In this document: positions 26,169-35,857 of the stretch, piece after piece
Layout: each line of letters opens with the position of its first letter
How positions within the stretch are numbered: the stretch's first letter is position 1
Notes under the pieces: model-generated
The model's input: the letters and a program-made list of their open reading frames with translations, nothing else
What the model was told of the DNA's origin: nothing
Databases searched by the model: none
Program-made: the position numbers and the translations under genes
Origin: Tautonia plasticadhaerens
GTDB lineage: Bacteria > Planctomycetota > Planctomycetia > Isosphaerales > Isosphaeraceae
NCBI RefSeq assembly: GCF_007752535.1
Contig: NZ_CP036426.1
Span: 6,758,001 to 6,822,000 of the forward strand
Direction: 5' to 3'
Length of the DNA: 64,000 nt

Positions 26169-26310
26169 CTCGAACTTGTTCTATTGTTCCGATCCGGGAC
26201 GCCGTGTCAAGGAGTTGCTCGGGAGGTCGGGCGCATTCGGTATCGGCCTGATCGGATGGGTAACGGGCCTGACGGCTCGGTCGGGATGGACGGCCTCGGC
26301 CGGGGGTGGG

Positions 26311-27591
26311 TCAGGGGTTTGAGGCGAGGTCGAGGAAGACGATGCAGGAAGGGTTGCCGACGGGGGCGTAGTGGCCGGAGAATTCCAGGAGCCCGGTCGG
26401 GCGATCGATGCGGAAGACGGCGACGGCGTCTCCCCGCTGGTTGCAGCTGTAGAGGAACCGGCCGGTGGGGTCGGTGGAGAGGCTGCGAGGGTAGTCTCCC
26501 CGCGTCCACTCCTCACCGAGGTGGGTAAGTTCGCCCGTGGGTCCGACGGAAAAGATGCCGATGCTGTCGTGCAGTCGGTTGCCGGCGTAGACGAATCGGC
26601 CGTCGCCGGAGACGAGGATGCCGGAGCAGAAGTTGCTGCCGGCGAACCCGGGGGGGAGGGAGGAGATGGTCTGACGGGAAGCGAGTCGGCCGGTCTCGGC
26701 GTCGTAGTCGAACAGGACGATCGTCGAGGCTTCTTCCTGGATGGAGTAGAGCCAGCGGCCCTCGGGGTGGAAGTCGAAGTGCCTCGGCCCATCGCCGGGG
26801 GGCAGGGAGGTCGCGTGCGGCTCGTTCGGGATCAGCACGCCCCGGCGGTCGTCGAACCTCCAGGCGAAGATCCGGTCCAGCCCCAGGTCGACGTGGAGCA
26901 CGAACGCCCCGGAGGGGTCGGGCCGGATCATGTGCGCGTGGGTCTGGTCGTGGCCGCTGAAGGCGAAGCTGCCCGACGGGGCGTTCGTCGCCCGAGTCGG
27001 CCCGACCTCCCCGGCGTCCTCCCGGACGTCCGTCGCCTCACCGAGGCGGCCGTCGTCCAGCACCGAGAAGACCGCGACCGAACCGCCGAAGTAGTTGGCC
27101 ACCAGGAGGAAGCGGCCGGAAGGGTGCAGGCTGACGTAGGTCGGGCCGGCGCCGCCGGAGGGGACCGTGTTCAGGGGCGTCAGGTGCCCGTCGACCGGGT
27201 CGATGGAGAAGGCGCTGACCGTGCCTTGACGGTCGTCTCCCACGCGGTCGGTCTCGTTGGCGGAATAGAGGCGGGAGCCGTCGGCGTTCAGCGCGAGGTG
27301 GCTGGGGCTGGTCCCCAGCTCGAACACGCCGTCGGGGGTCATCGCGCCGGTTTCGCGATCGACCCGGAAGATGTGGATGCCCCGGCCGTTGCCGGGGGGG
27401 AGGTCGACCTGGGTCGGCAGGACGTCCCGCAGGGGGGAGCTGAAGGTGCCGACGTAGGCCATCAGCGGCCCCTCGGCCTCGCCTTGCCCCTGGGCCCGGG
27501 CCGGCGAGGGACGGAGGCGAGAGGCCCCCGCCATCGCGAGGCCGGAGACCAGGAACGAGCGTCGGGAAGGCTTCGCGGGGAATTGGATCAT
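26311..27591 (-). CDS. lactonase-family (6-phosphogluconolactonase-like) beta-propeller protein, exported
   Basis: A 426-residue protein with a twin-arginine signal (PSRRSFLVSGLAMAG, cleavage after ARAQG near residue 36) followed by a seven-bladed propeller of the lactonase family (PF10282). Repeating blade motifs are visible: GTSPSHLALNADGSRLYSAN, PTYVSLHPSGRFLLVANYFGG, GPRHFDFHPEGRWLYSIQE and YPRSLSTDPTGRFLYSCNQ. The family includes YbhE/Pgl, but many planctomycete members are periplasmic and their substrates unknown. The ATG at 27591 begins the Tat signal. The neighbours are the tRNA upstream of its stop and a 450-bp gap before its start, so it is probably monocistronic. Confidence 0.88.
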   Translation of the reverse strand: MIQFPAKPSRRSFLVSGLAMAGASRLRPSPARAQGQGEAEGPLMAYVGTFSSPLRDVLPTQVDLPPGNGRGIHIFRVDRETGAMTPDGVFELGTSPSHLALNADGSRLYSANETDRVGDDRQGTVSAFSIDPVDGHLTPLNTVPSGGAGPTYVSLHPSGRFLLVANYFGGSVAVFSVLDDGRLGEATDVREDAGEVGPTRATNAPSGSFAFSGHDQTHAHMIRPDPSGAFVLHVDLGLDRIFAWRFDDRRGVLIPNEPHATSLPPGDGPRHFDFHPEGRWLYSIQEEASTIVLFDYDAETGRLASRQTISSLPPGFAGSNFCSGILVSGDGRFVYAGNRLHDSIGIFSVGPTGELTHLGEEWTRGDYPRSLSTDPTGRFLYSCNQRGDAVAVFRIDRPTGLLEFSGHYAPVGNPSCIVFLDLASNP

Positions 27592-28040
27592 CGGTTCGTC
27601 CTCGGACTCGCTCTCGGGGAATCCCCCGCCGCCTGCCCGGCCTCGACCGGCACGAACACACTCGATTCGGGTCGGCAGGCCGGGCGACCCGCCGGATGGC
27701 CCGGCCTCGAATTCATCGGGCCCGGGGGTCCTCCCCGTCGCCCTCCCGAGATCCCAACGGCTCCCGGTCCGCCGCCGGGGCCCTCGACGACGGTGGTCGG
27801 GGCGGGTCGCCCCGGTCCGAAGGCCGGTTGCAATTCGGATGGAAATCGGCCACCGCACCCTCGTCCCTGGATCGACTCCGGGGTCCGGGTCACCGTTCGG
27901 CCCGAATGGCCCGCGCCGGCGGACCTCTCCCCGCCCCGTCGTGCGTTGCGCGACGGGTTCGGATGAGGGTGGCCATCGTAGGGGGGTGCCGGGGTGCTCG
28001 CAAGCCTCCGGGGCGAGGGGAGGGACGCGGGGGACGGCCC
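27592..28040. other. 449 bp intergenic
   Basis: No convincing gene. Frames are Arg/Pro/Gly-rich without ribosome-binding sites. It should contain the promoter of the lactonase-family gene on the - strand and the 3' end of the mtfA transcript, but I see no clear -35/-10 pair or terminator. Confidence 0.4.
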
Positions 28041-28841
28041 TCAACGGGCCGCCGGCCTGGGTTCGGTGCCGAGGAACCGGTCGGGATCCTGCCGGTAGTA
28101 GCCCTTTAGCTCCTCGAAGAGTTCGGGGTGCTCGCGCCTCAGCCGGGCCGGACGCTCGAAGAAGCATTCCGTCGCCACGGCGAAGAACTCGGCGGGGTTG
28201 GTCGCGCCGTAGGCGTCCAGGACGCTGGGGACGCCTCTCCCGGCCTCTTGCCGGAGTCGATCGTACTCCGCGCCGAGGACCCGGGCCCAGGTGACATACC
28301 GGCTCCGCTGGCCGAGGATCGGGGCGCCGTTGGCCTCGCCGTCCTCCTGGTCGAGCTGATGGGCGAACTCGTGGAGCACGACGTTGTGGCCGTCGTGCAG
28401 GTCCAGGGCGCCGGCGAGCACGTCATCCCAGGCGAGCACGACGACTCCGTCCCGCCACGCCTCCCCGAGCCGGGACACCTCCCCCTCCAGCACCATCCCG
28501 CCGCCGATCGGTTGCCGGGCGTGGGCGACGTAGGCGCTCGGGTAGACCAGGATCGTCACCAGCCGGTGATACGCCTCGACCTCCCGGTGGAGCAGCAGCA
28601 CGCAGGCCTGGGCGGCGATCGTGACCCGGATCTCGTCTGTCGGCTCCAGGCCGGCACACCCCTCGAACCGCTTCTCGTCGAGGAAGACCCGGATGAGCCC
28701 GCGCAGCTCCCGGCGGTCCTCCTCGGGGAGCCTCGAATCGAGCGGGACGTTCTTGCGGAGGATCGCCTCCCAGGCCTCGGGAAAGGGCTCGGCTCGGAGC
28801 CGATCCCGTCGTCGGCTCCGGGACTCGAAGAGGCCGAACAT
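28041..28841 (-). CDS. mtfA: MtfA-type zinc peptidase
   Basis: A 266-residue member of the MtfA/DUF980 peptidase family. In E. coli, MtfA binds the glucose regulator Mlc and is an aminopeptidase. The zinc signature HEFAHQLD is at His157-Glu158-His161, followed by the downstream acidic ligand region NPAEFFAVATECFFERP. The N-terminus (MFGLFESRSRRRDRLR) and the helix ILRKNVPLDSRLPEEDRREL are typical. ATG 28841 has GGAGG at the right distance. The gene is in line with the small protein gene at 28957-29244, 116 bp apart. Confidence 0.92.
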   Translation of the reverse strand: MFGLFESRSRRRDRLRAEPFPEAWEAILRKNVPLDSRLPEEDRRELRGLIRVFLDEKRFEGCAGLEPTDEIRVTIAAQACVLLLHREVEAYHRLVTILVYPSAYVAHARQPIGGGMVLEGEVSRLGEAWRDGVVVLAWDDVLAGALDLHDGHNVVLHEFAHQLDQEDGEANGAPILGQRSRYVTWARVLGAEYDRLRQEAGRGVPSVLDAYGATNPAEFFAVATECFFERPARLRREHPELFEELKGYYRQDPDRFLGTEPRPAAR

Positions 28842-28956
28842 GGCGTTCCTCCGGTGGAAGGGCGGTCGGGCGGGCGGCGGGCCGGCCCGTCGCCTGGCCG
28901 ATTGTACTCCCATCGACCCCAACCCCGGAGTGGCCGACGGGGCAGGAGGCCCCGGT

Positions 28957-29244
28957 TCAGGCGGCCCCCCGATCCGCCTCCGGCTCGGCCGAGTAGGCGA
29001 GCAGCTCGAGCCTCCGGAACGCCTCGTGCGTCACCTCGAACGGCGAGCCGTTGATCTCCCAGAGCTGCTCGACCACCTCGTCGACGTCCCCCTCGGGTTC
29101 CTCCCAGGTGGCGACGAACCGGCCCCCTCCCCGGGGGGTCACCTCCAGGCCGAGGTCGACCAGGAGGCGTTCAATCTCGGCCGACTTGGCCGGGTCGGCG
29201 GTGAAGGTCCAGCGGATCATGTCGACGGTCCGGTCCTCGCTCAT
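28957..29244 (-). CDS. small hypothetical protein
   Basis: A 95-residue acidic protein with a strong ribosome-binding site (AGGAGGAG) before ATG 29244. The sequence suggests a compact alpha/beta domain: MIRWTFTADPAKSAEIERLL, a Gly-rich turn, GRFVATWEEPEGDVDEVVEQLW and a C-terminal helix. No family is recognised. It is upstream of mtfA on the same strand and may be co-transcribed with it. Confidence 0.65.
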   Translation of the reverse strand: MSEDRTVDMIRWTFTADPAKSAEIERLLVDLGLEVTPRGGGRFVATWEEPEGDVDEVVEQLWEINGSPFEVTHEAFRRLELLAYSAEPEADRGAA

Positions 29245-29450
29245 CGCCCCGCTCCTCCTGCCCCGGGCCGGGGCGAGGGTCGACCGGCCCCCGCCCGGCA
29301 TCCGGCTTGAAAATGAATCGGCCGGGCCGGGGGGCGACTTCAATCGGGGCCCCGGCCGCTCTCCGGTCGCGGACCTTGCCAAGTCCGGCCGGGGCCGGTA
29401 TCAACGGTGGTTTCCCCCCTCGCGTCGCCGGAAGGCGAAGGAGTTCAGAG

Positions 29451-31277
29451 ATGCACCCGTCCCTCATCCGATCGGCGTGGCTCGGCCTGGCGATCCTCTC
29501 GGCCGCCGCCGAGTCCCCCGCCGACTGGGAGCCGGCCGAGGCCCCGCTGATGACCCGATGGGCCTCGGACGTGGGCCCGGATTCGGCGCTTCCGGAGTAT
29601 CCCCGCCCCCAAATGGTCCGTGAGCGCTGGCAGAACCTCAACGGGCTCTGGCAGTACGCCATCCGGCCGGGGTCCGAGCCCAGGCCCGAGCGGTTCGACG
29701 GCGAGATCCTCGTCCCCTATCCCGTCGAGTCGGCCCTCTCCGGCGTGATGAAGCGCGTCTCCCCGGACGAGGCCCTCTGGTATCTCAGCTCGTTCACCCT
29801 GCCGGAAGGCTGGTCGGGGGACCGCGTCCTGCTCCACTTCGGCGCCGCCGACTGGGAGGCCCGGGTCTGGGTCAACGGCGAGCTCGCCGGCGAACACCGG
29901 GGTGGCTACGACCCCTTCTCCTTCGAGGTCACCCCCCTGCTCCGGGCGGGGGAGAACGAGCTGGTCGTCCGCGTCTGGGACCCGACGGACCGGGGCTACC
30001 AGCCCCGGGGCAAGCAGGTGCTCCAGCCGGAGAGCATCTGGTACACCCCCGTGACCGGCCTCTGGCAGACCGTCTGGCTGGAGCCGGTGGCCGAGGAATT
30101 CATCGGTTCCCTGCGGATCGAGCCGGACCTCGACTCCTCGTCGGTCCTCGTCCACGTCGACGCCTCGGAGGAGGGGACCGTCCGCGTCGAGGCGAAGGAC
30201 GGCGACCGGGTCGTTGGCCAGGGTGAGGGGCGCGTCGGCCGCCCGGTGACGATCGCGATGGAGGACGTGACGCCGTGGTCGCCGGACAACCCGCACCTCT
30301 ATGACCTGGCCGTCACCCTGGAGCGGGACGGGCGGCCGGTCGATCGGGTCGCCTCCTACTTCGGGATGCGGAAGATCGAGCTGAAGGCGGATGACCAGGG
30401 CGTGAACCGACTGTTCCTGAACGACGAGCCGTTGTTCCAGTACGGCCCGCTCGACCAGGGCTGGTGGCCCGACGGGCTCTACACCGCCCCCACCGACGAG
30501 GCCCTGAAGTACGACGTGGAGGTGACCAAGCGCCTCGGCTTCAACATGACCCGCAAGCACGTCAAGGTGGAGCCGAGCCGCTGGTATTACTGGTGCGACA
30601 AACTCGGCCTGCTCGTCTGGCAGGACATGCCCAGCGGCGACGCCCACCCGGACTGGGTCCGGGAGGTCGACGAGGAGGGGCCCGAGCTGCGACGGTCGGC
30701 CGAGTCGGCCCAGGACTTCCGCGTCGAACTGGAGGCGCTGGTCACCGACTTCTTCAACCACCCGTCGATCGTCGTCTGGGTCCCCTTCAACGAGCGCTGG
30801 GGCCAGTCCGACACCGCCGAGGCCGTGGCCCAGATCCGTCGACTCGACCCGACCCGGCTGGTCAACAGCGCCAGCGGGGGGAACTTCCTCGGCGTGGGGG
30901 ACATCCTCGATGTCCACTCCTATCCCGACCCCTCGATGCCCCGGCTCGACCCGTCCATGGCCGTCGTCTGCGGCGAGTTCGGCGGGCTCGGCCTGCCGCT
31001 GGAGGGCAACACCTGGCTCGACAAGGGGAACTGGGGCTACCGGACCTTCGAGACGGCCGAGGCCCTGACCGAGGCCTACCTGGAAAAACTGGAGATGCTC
31101 CGGCCGATGATCGGACGGGGGCTGGCCGCGGCAGTCTACACGCAGATCACCGACGTGGAGATCGAGGTCAACGGCCTGCTGACCTACGACCGCGCCGTCA
31201 TCAAGATCGACCCCGACACCCTCGCCGAGGCCAACCGGAGCCTCTACGAGCCCGGCTCCCAGGCCGGAGGGGACTGA
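29451..31277 (+). CDS. glycoside hydrolase family 2 protein (beta-galactosidase/glucuronidase-like), probably exported
   Basis: A 608-residue protein starting at ATG 29451 with AAGGAG upstream. A short signal peptide (SAWLGLAILSAAAES) is followed by a GH2 sugar-binding jelly roll (LNGLWQYAIRPG, VPYPVESALSG, FGAADWEARVWVNGE), an immunoglobulin-like domain and a TIM barrel. The acid/base Glu448 is in VPFNERWGQ and the nucleophile Glu509 in VVCGEFGG. Planctomycetes carry many such enzymes for polysaccharide breakdown; the exact linkage cannot be told. It is divergent from the mtfA pair and followed by a hairpin terminator. Confidence 0.92.
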   Translation: MHPSLIRSAWLGLAILSAAAESPADWEPAEAPLMTRWASDVGPDSALPEYPRPQMVRERWQNLNGLWQYAIRPGSEPRPERFDGEILVPYPVESALSGVMKRVSPDEALWYLSSFTLPEGWSGDRVLLHFGAADWEARVWVNGELAGEHRGGYDPFSFEVTPLLRAGENELVVRVWDPTDRGYQPRGKQVLQPESIWYTPVTGLWQTVWLEPVAEEFIGSLRIEPDLDSSSVLVHVDASEEGTVRVEAKDGDRVVGQGEGRVGRPVTIAMEDVTPWSPDNPHLYDLAVTLERDGRPVDRVASYFGMRKIELKADDQGVNRLFLNDEPLFQYGPLDQGWWPDGLYTAPTDEALKYDVEVTKRLGFNMTRKHVKVEPSRWYYWCDKLGLLVWQDMPSGDAHPDWVREVDEEGPELRRSAESAQDFRVELEALVTDFFNHPSIVVWVPFNERWGQSDTAEAVAQIRRLDPTRLVNSASGGNFLGVGDILDVHSYPDPSMPRLDPSMAVVCGEFGGLGLPLEGNTWLDKGNWGYRTFETAEALTEAYLEKLEMLRPMIGRGLAAAVYTQITDVEIEVNGLLTYDRAVIKIDPDTLAEANRSLYEPGSQAGGD

Positions 31278-31296
31278 TCCCGGGGCCCCCGGGATC
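31276..31296 (+). terminator. hairpin directly after the GH2 gene
   Basis: GATCCCGGG (31276-31284) pairs with CCCGGGATC (31288-31296), overlapping the GH2 stop codon. No T-run follows, so it is terminator-like rather than a classic intrinsic terminator. Confidence 0.4.
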
Positions 31297-31517
31297 GCCA
31301 GGCACCTCGGGTCCTCCCCGAGGGCCCGCGATCCCTCGGCTGTCCTCGGCTTGCCACCCCGCCCGTCCCGGGTGGCGACGATCCCCGGAGGACGCGTCCC
31401 CGATGCCCCCGCGCGACGCCCATCGGCCGTCCGATCGGGGCAGGCCCCGGGGCGGCCATCCCGTCGGCCATCGAGTCCCCGGCCGGTCTCGGCTCGGACG
31501 AGTTCCTCGGAGGTCGC

Positions 31518-31784
31518 TCACTCGGCGACCCGGAGGCGCCCGGAGCAATTCAGCCAGTCCCAGATGTCGTTGCCGTTGGGGATGGCCCAGGCGCCCGGAT
31601 CGATCGGGATCTCGCCGATCGTCCCGACATCGGGAACGCCCCCGGGGCCTGGGGGTGCGGGGATCGTTGGGGCCTCCATCGCATGGACCAGGAGGGAGGC
31701 CGCGGGCCAGATCGCCATCCCGAGCACGGTGAGTGCGGCGAACAGCGGGGGCGACGGTGCGTACCAGGCGATTCGACGGGACAT
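31518..31784 (-). CDS. small membrane protein
   Basis: An 88-residue protein with one predicted transmembrane helix near the N-terminus (PLFAALTVLGMAIWPAASLL) and a Pro/Gly-rich exterior segment ending in DIWDWLNCSGRLRVAE. ATG 31784 is preceded by GGAGGGTCGAGG. No family is recognised. It is divergent from the thioredoxin-like pseudogene. Confidence 0.55.
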   Translation of the reverse strand: MSRRIAWYAPSPPLFAALTVLGMAIWPAASLLVHAMEAPTIPAPPGPGGVPDVGTIGEIPIDPGAWAIPNGNDIWDWLNCSGRLRVAE

Positions 31785-32046
31785 CCTCGACCCTCCGGCG
31801 TGCTCGAGACCGATCCATCCACCGCTCGCAGTTCCCGGTTGATTCATGACGGGACACGAGTCCGGCGTGCCGGCCGAGGTTGAAAATCGACGACGATCCC
31901 CTCGTCACGGCGGTCAACCAGCACCGGATCGGGCGATCGGGTGGCCGCCTCGGGGATGCGGGAGTACGATAGAGGCTCGACCCGGAGGGCTCGAAGGCGA
32001 TCCAGAGGCCCCCCGAAGGACTCCCCCGAGGACTCGCGTCTGCGTC

Positions 32047-32858
32047 GTGCTCGGCCTGCTCGGCTCCCTCGGGGCGCTGGGCCTCTCCCAGGATCGAGGG
32101 CCGCAGGGCCCTGAAGTCGAGGTGAAGGATCCGGCTTCGTTCGACGACGGGCGGGGGCGCCCGCTCTACTCGGGCCCGCAGCCCGGCGAGCCCCTCCCCC
32201 CCTTCGAGGCGATCGGCGTCCGGGGAGATCGTGACCGCGAGGCGTTCGACCCGACCTCGACGGGGAGGACGCCCCCCAGATCCTCGTCTTCCAGGGGGGC
32301 ACCGTGGGGCTTCGGGCCGTCCTGGCCCTCACCCGGGCCCTGCCGAGGATCATCGAGCAATCCGGGAGCCCGCTGACATTCTCGGTCATCCTCCTGGACG
32401 ACGATCGGGACGCCTCCGAGAACCTGGCCAGGCGGATCTCCCCACACCTCGGCGAGGGGGTCGGGCTCGGCTACTCGGCCGAAGGCCGGGACGGCCCCGG
32501 CATCTACGGCCTGAACCGCAACGTCCCCCAGACGATCCTCTTCGCCCGGGACGGCGTCGTCACCCGCAGCTTCGCCTTCCAGCAAGGGGCCGCCTACGCC
32601 GACCCCCACGTCCTCGGCGCCCTGGCCGAGTTGGTCGGGGCCGACCGGGACACCTTCGCCGCCTGGATGGCCCGGATCCAGGCCGAAGACGCTCGCCCGC
32701 AACGCCTGCCCCGCGCCAACCGACCCGGCGAACGCCCCGAATTCGAGGATCGTCCCGGACCAACCCCCGCCCCTCCGCCCGAGGCGCCGGGGGGTTTAGC
32801 CGATTCCCCCGATCGAGGCCACCCGGAGAGTTCACCGACGCGGTGGAGATCGATCATG
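32047..32858 (+). pseudogene. thioredoxin-fold (AhpC/TSA-like) exported protein, frameshifted and cut by an IS
   Basis: The N-terminal part, with a hydrophobic leader (VLGLLGSLGALGLSQ) and the domain start PGEPLPPFEAIGVRG, is in one frame up to about 32,265. The rest (DGEDAPQILVFQGGTVGLRA, then FSVILLDDDRDASENLARRI, then YGLNRNVPQTILFARDGVV) continues in another frame, so a single-base shift lies near 32,260-32,275. The usual CxxC redox pair is absent in what remains. The 3' end runs into the IS3-like element at 32859. The sequence just before the IS (GTGGAGATCGATC then ATG) would be a ribosome-binding site and start codon for a following gene, which fits the DUF1549 gene now at 56,701. Confidence 0.6.
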
Positions 32859-32898
32859 TGTATCGCCCTGAGTTCTCTGGACGGGGACTTGAGGCTAC

Positions 32899-33858
32899 TC
32901 ACGCCGCTGTCGGGACGCCACCGTTCCGGTCCCGTCGGACCTGGCTCGGCGGCCTGTGGCCGTGGCGACCGATCTGCCATCGCTCGTCGTACGTCCGCTC
33001 GAACTCGCCCAACGCCTCGACCAACTCGGCCACCGGGGCGAACGTCCGGACCCAGAGCAGCTGCCCCTTGGGCGTGCGGATGAACCGCTCGGCGCGGCCG
33101 TCCCCCTGCGGCTCCCGCACGAAGCCCGGCGCGCTGGCCATCCCCAGCAAGGCCGGCTCCCGCCGGAAGTCGTCGCCGAGGTAGTTGCTCCCGTGGTCGT
33201 GGCGGGTGGTCAGCCCACGGGCGACCCCGGCCCCGAAGCCGCCGAAGTGCCCCCGCACCCCCTGCCGCAGCGGCCCCAACGCCTCGAACCGGTCGCCCCG
33301 CTTGGCGGCGTGCAGGCCGACGCACTCGCAGGTGCGGTGGTCCACCGCCACGAAGACGTGCACCGCGCCCTCGCCGGTGGTGACGGTCGTGGTCCTGTCG
33401 GTGCCCCACAGCGCGTCCGGCTCCTCGGCCGTGATCGTGCCGTCGTGGGCCTTCGGGCCGCGGGCGTGGCCGCCCCGGCGGGGGGCCCGGAGGTGGTGCC
33501 CCCGCATCGGCCGCCGCACCCGCCCGGACGCCGCGCGGATGCCCTGAGGCCGCAGGCGGGCCCAGGCCTTGCGGTAGCCCTCGCCGGTGAACGGGCTCTC
33601 GGCCGGCACCCGGCGGACGTGGACCACCAGCCCCTCGTCGGTGGCCGCCCCGGCCGGCCCCCGCTTCCCGGGGGCCGGCCGCTGCTCCGGCGGGACGGCC
33701 TCCCGGGCCTTGAGGTCGTCGGCCGTCGCGCGGGCCAGGCCGAAGATGCGGCAGGCCCGCTGCATGCCGTACCGCTTGCCGGTCGAGGGGGAGGCGGACC
33801 GGCTCAGGTGCTCCGCCTCCCCGACGCGAAAGGGCGGCCGCCCTCCAGGTGCCGGCAC
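32899..33858 (-). CDS. IS3-like transposase OrfB (DDE integrase core)
   Basis: A 319-codon reading in the -1 frame relative to orfA. It has the retroviral-integrase-type catalytic core: first Asp in DALWGTDRTTT, second Asp in TTRHDHGSNYLG and Glu in DGRAERFIRT. It is made as an OrfAB fusion by ribosomal slippage in the overlap 33804-33858. The GTG at the listed start lies inside orfA and is probably not used. Sequence is the same as copy 2. Confidence 0.85.
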   Translation of the reverse strand: MPAPGGRPPFRVGEAEHLSRSASPSTGKRYGMQRACRIFGLARATADDLKAREAVPPEQRPAPGKRGPAGAATDEGLVVHVRRVPAESPFTGEGYRKAWARLRPQGIRAASGRVRRPMRGHHLRAPRRGGHARGPKAHDGTITAEEPDALWGTDRTTTVTTGEGAVHVFVAVDHRTCECVGLHAAKRGDRFEALGPLRQGVRGHFGGFGAGVARGLTTRHDHGSNYLGDDFRREPALLGMASAPGFVREPQGDGRAERFIRTPKGQLLWVRTFAPVAELVEALGEFERTYDERWQIGRHGHRPPSQVRRDRNGGVPTAA

Positions 33859-34166
33859 CTCATGCCGAGCGGCTGGCGATCCATCGTCAGCTGGCCGCCC
33901 TCGGCCTGGAGCCGGGCGACCAGCTCGTCCCGGCCGTCGGCCGGCCGGCCCTCGAGGGCCGCCGTGCCGCCGTCGAGGAAGCCGTCCCGCCAGGAGGAGA
34001 GGGTGGCGGCGGTGACGCCCAGCTCCCGGGAGAGGGTGTCGAGGTCCTCGCCCCGCAGCAGGCGGACGACGGCCTCGGCCTTCCGCCTGGCGGGGAAGCG
34101 GCCCCGATCGGGCGACTCAGGTGTGCTGCGATTCTGGGTCACCTCGGGCACTCCTTGCTGGGCCAT
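33804..34166 (-). CDS. IS3-like transposase OrfA (helix-turn-helix)
   Basis: 120 residues with a transposase helix-turn-helix: ARRKAEAVVRLLRGEDLDTL then LGVTAATLSSWRDGFLDGG. It recognises the element ends. A slippery heptamer C-CCT-TTC lies in the overlap with orfB at 33828-33834, in the correct phase for -1 slippage. ATG 34166 gives the standard N-terminus. Confidence 0.82.
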   Translation of the reverse strand: MAQQGVPEVTQNRSTPESPDRGRFPARRKAEAVVRLLRGEDLDTLSRELGVTAATLSSWRDGFLDGGTAALEGRPADGRDELVARLQAEGGQLTMDRQPLGMRCRHLEGGRPFASGRRST

Positions 34167-34209
34167 TATGGCCCATGAGAGTGCCCTGAGAAAATCTCAG
34201 GCGAAGGAC

Positions 34210-34690
34210 TCGGAACAACTGACCCATGCCGGGCACGGCCTCTGGATGGCGAGATACAGCCAACTCACGGGTCTGTCACCCCGAGAGGCCGAGGCCACCA
34301 TCAAGTGATGCCTCGGTCACCACGACGTAGGTCCGACCGACGACGCATCGCCTTCAGTCGTGGCGGGGCTTCGTGAGCCGGTCGTCGAATCCCACCGGCG
34401 TTATGCCGCTTTCGGGGAGGAGCGGGAAGAACGACCCGTCCGCCGAGATCTCGGCCCGGAGCACGATGAATTGACCCACGAGGACGAGGAGCGGCCGGGA
34501 GATGATGAAGAGAAGGAGCGATGGAAGGACGAGGAAGAAGAGCGGATGGAGTGACAGCGGAAAATGGCGAAGAGATGGAAGAGGTGGCGGATTAACGCAT
34601 TAAAAGGAGCATTCTGACACCGGCGGAATGGGTCGTGAGGAGGGCACCCAGCCCTGATCGCAATCCATTCAACATCAGGAGGTTAGATCA
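34210..34690. other. 481 bp without an intact gene
   Basis: A short clean frame runs from the IS edge (34210) to a stop at 34308 and encodes 32 residues ending in LTGLSPREAEATIK; it looks like the C-terminus of an unknown gene cut by the IS. The following 34,360-34,560 is Glu/Arg-rich low-complexity sequence with no family resemblance. Confidence 0.35.
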
Positions 34691-35665
34691 ATGGACAATG
34701 CTGTCGGCGTAATCGGCGGCGGTCAAGGGGCGGTCTCCGAAGACTCCATCAAGAATCGTGAGGACGCCGGCCAGTAGGGCCTGAGCCTGGAAAAGCTGTC
34801 GGTCCTCGCCAGCTAGGAAATCGGCGAGGCACGCCAGCTCCAGGCCGAGGCGGTGGGCCTCGCCTGCCGCTCGACGGTCACCTTCTACCGGATTGGGCGG
34901 ACGCTCTGGTGCGGCCGCAAGAAGCTCAAGGGCAAGGGCAGGCATGCCTGGACCCGCTGGCAGAAGGAGAACGGCATCCCGATCACTTCGGCCTGGCAGG
35001 CGATCCGCCAGTACCAGGAGGCCGAGGGCGAGACGGCGGTTGCCGACCGGCCCCGTACCCAGGCCCTCCGAGCATCGAAGAGGTTCGGTGCAATCATGGC
35101 CGACCCGCCCAGGCCCTATCGATCAACCAGAGCGGTCCTCGGCAACGGCGGCAGGGGAGCGCAAGGTGGGCGGGCGGCCAATATCGTCCTGGTCAGTGCC
35201 AAAGCCCACTACATGGCGATGCCCCTGGGCGAGATCAAAGCCCTGCCGGTGTGAGAGATCGCCGCCAAGGACTCGCACCTCTACCTCTGGACGACCAATT
35301 CCTTCCTGGCGGAGGCCCACGAGGTCGCTCGGGCCTGGGGGTTCGTGCCGAAGACCGTGATCACCTGGGGCAAGGTGCGGCGCAGCGACCCGGCTACTCC
35401 CTCGATGAAGACAGGCCACTGGATTCGCTCGGCCACGGAGCACGTCCTCTCCGCCGTGAGGGGGAGGCAGCGGCTCCTGGGTCCGACGATGCCGACACTG
35501 GTCCTCCACCGCGGGCTGCCGCACAGCGTCAAGCCCGAGTGCTTCTACCAGATGGTCGAGGAGCAGACCCCCGGTCCGTACCTGGAGCTGTTCGCCCGGC
35601 GGCGCCGTGCCGGGTGGGACGACTGGGGCGATGAGGTCGAATCGACCGTTCGCCTGGGATCGTGA
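34691..35665 (+). pseudogene. MT-A70 family adenine methyltransferase, three in-frame stops
   Basis: One frame encodes an MT-A70-type methyltransferase: the catalytic motif appears as MADPPRPYRS (normally DPPW), then the family segments YMAMPLGEIKALPV, SHLYLWTTNSFLAEA, VPKTVITWGKV and FYQMVEEQTPGPYLELFARR. The N-terminal part (VTFYRIGRTLWCGRKKL) resembles the helical DUF3102-type region often fused to it. Stops interrupt it: TAG twice between 34,770 and 34,830 and TGA at 35252-35254. The Trp of DPPW is also changed to Arg. All parts are in the same frame, so the damage is by point mutation. It belongs to a decayed phage- or plasmid-like module with the ATPase that follows. Confidence 0.7.
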
Positions 35666-35857
35666 CGACACCGGTCAAACCTGCACCGGCACGATCCCGC
35701 AGATGAGGCGTCCCGGCGGATGGCCGCCTTGCAAGGGACGCAAGCGAAGGAGGACGACCGGCCCACCGGGGCGTTCTGCGTCCGTGTGCGCTTAGCGGGG
35801 CCACCGGCGGGGACGGGACGAGGGTCATTTGCGCACCAACACCAGATTGGAGGGACG

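Larger units (their letters stand above)
32859..34209 (-). mobile_element. IS3-like insertion sequence, copy 1
   Basis: A 1,351-bp element that matches bases 56702-58052 in inverted orientation; protein readings are identical and I see only two mismatches near one end. It contains orfA and orfB in the -1 overlapping arrangement of the IS3 family. The end at 32859 reads TGTATCGCCCTGAG and the other end, read inwards, GTCCTTCGCCTGAG, giving imperfect terminal inverted repeats. ATG directly precedes 32859. Confidence 0.85.

Noticed and set aside
34360-34554. Short Glu/Arg-rich open frame
   Set aside because: Low-complexity composition, no ribosome-binding site, and in a region of decay.
35252-35254. 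TGA in the MT-A70 gene as another selenocysteine codon
   Set aside because: The position is not a redox or catalytic residue in the family and the same gene has two TAG stops.
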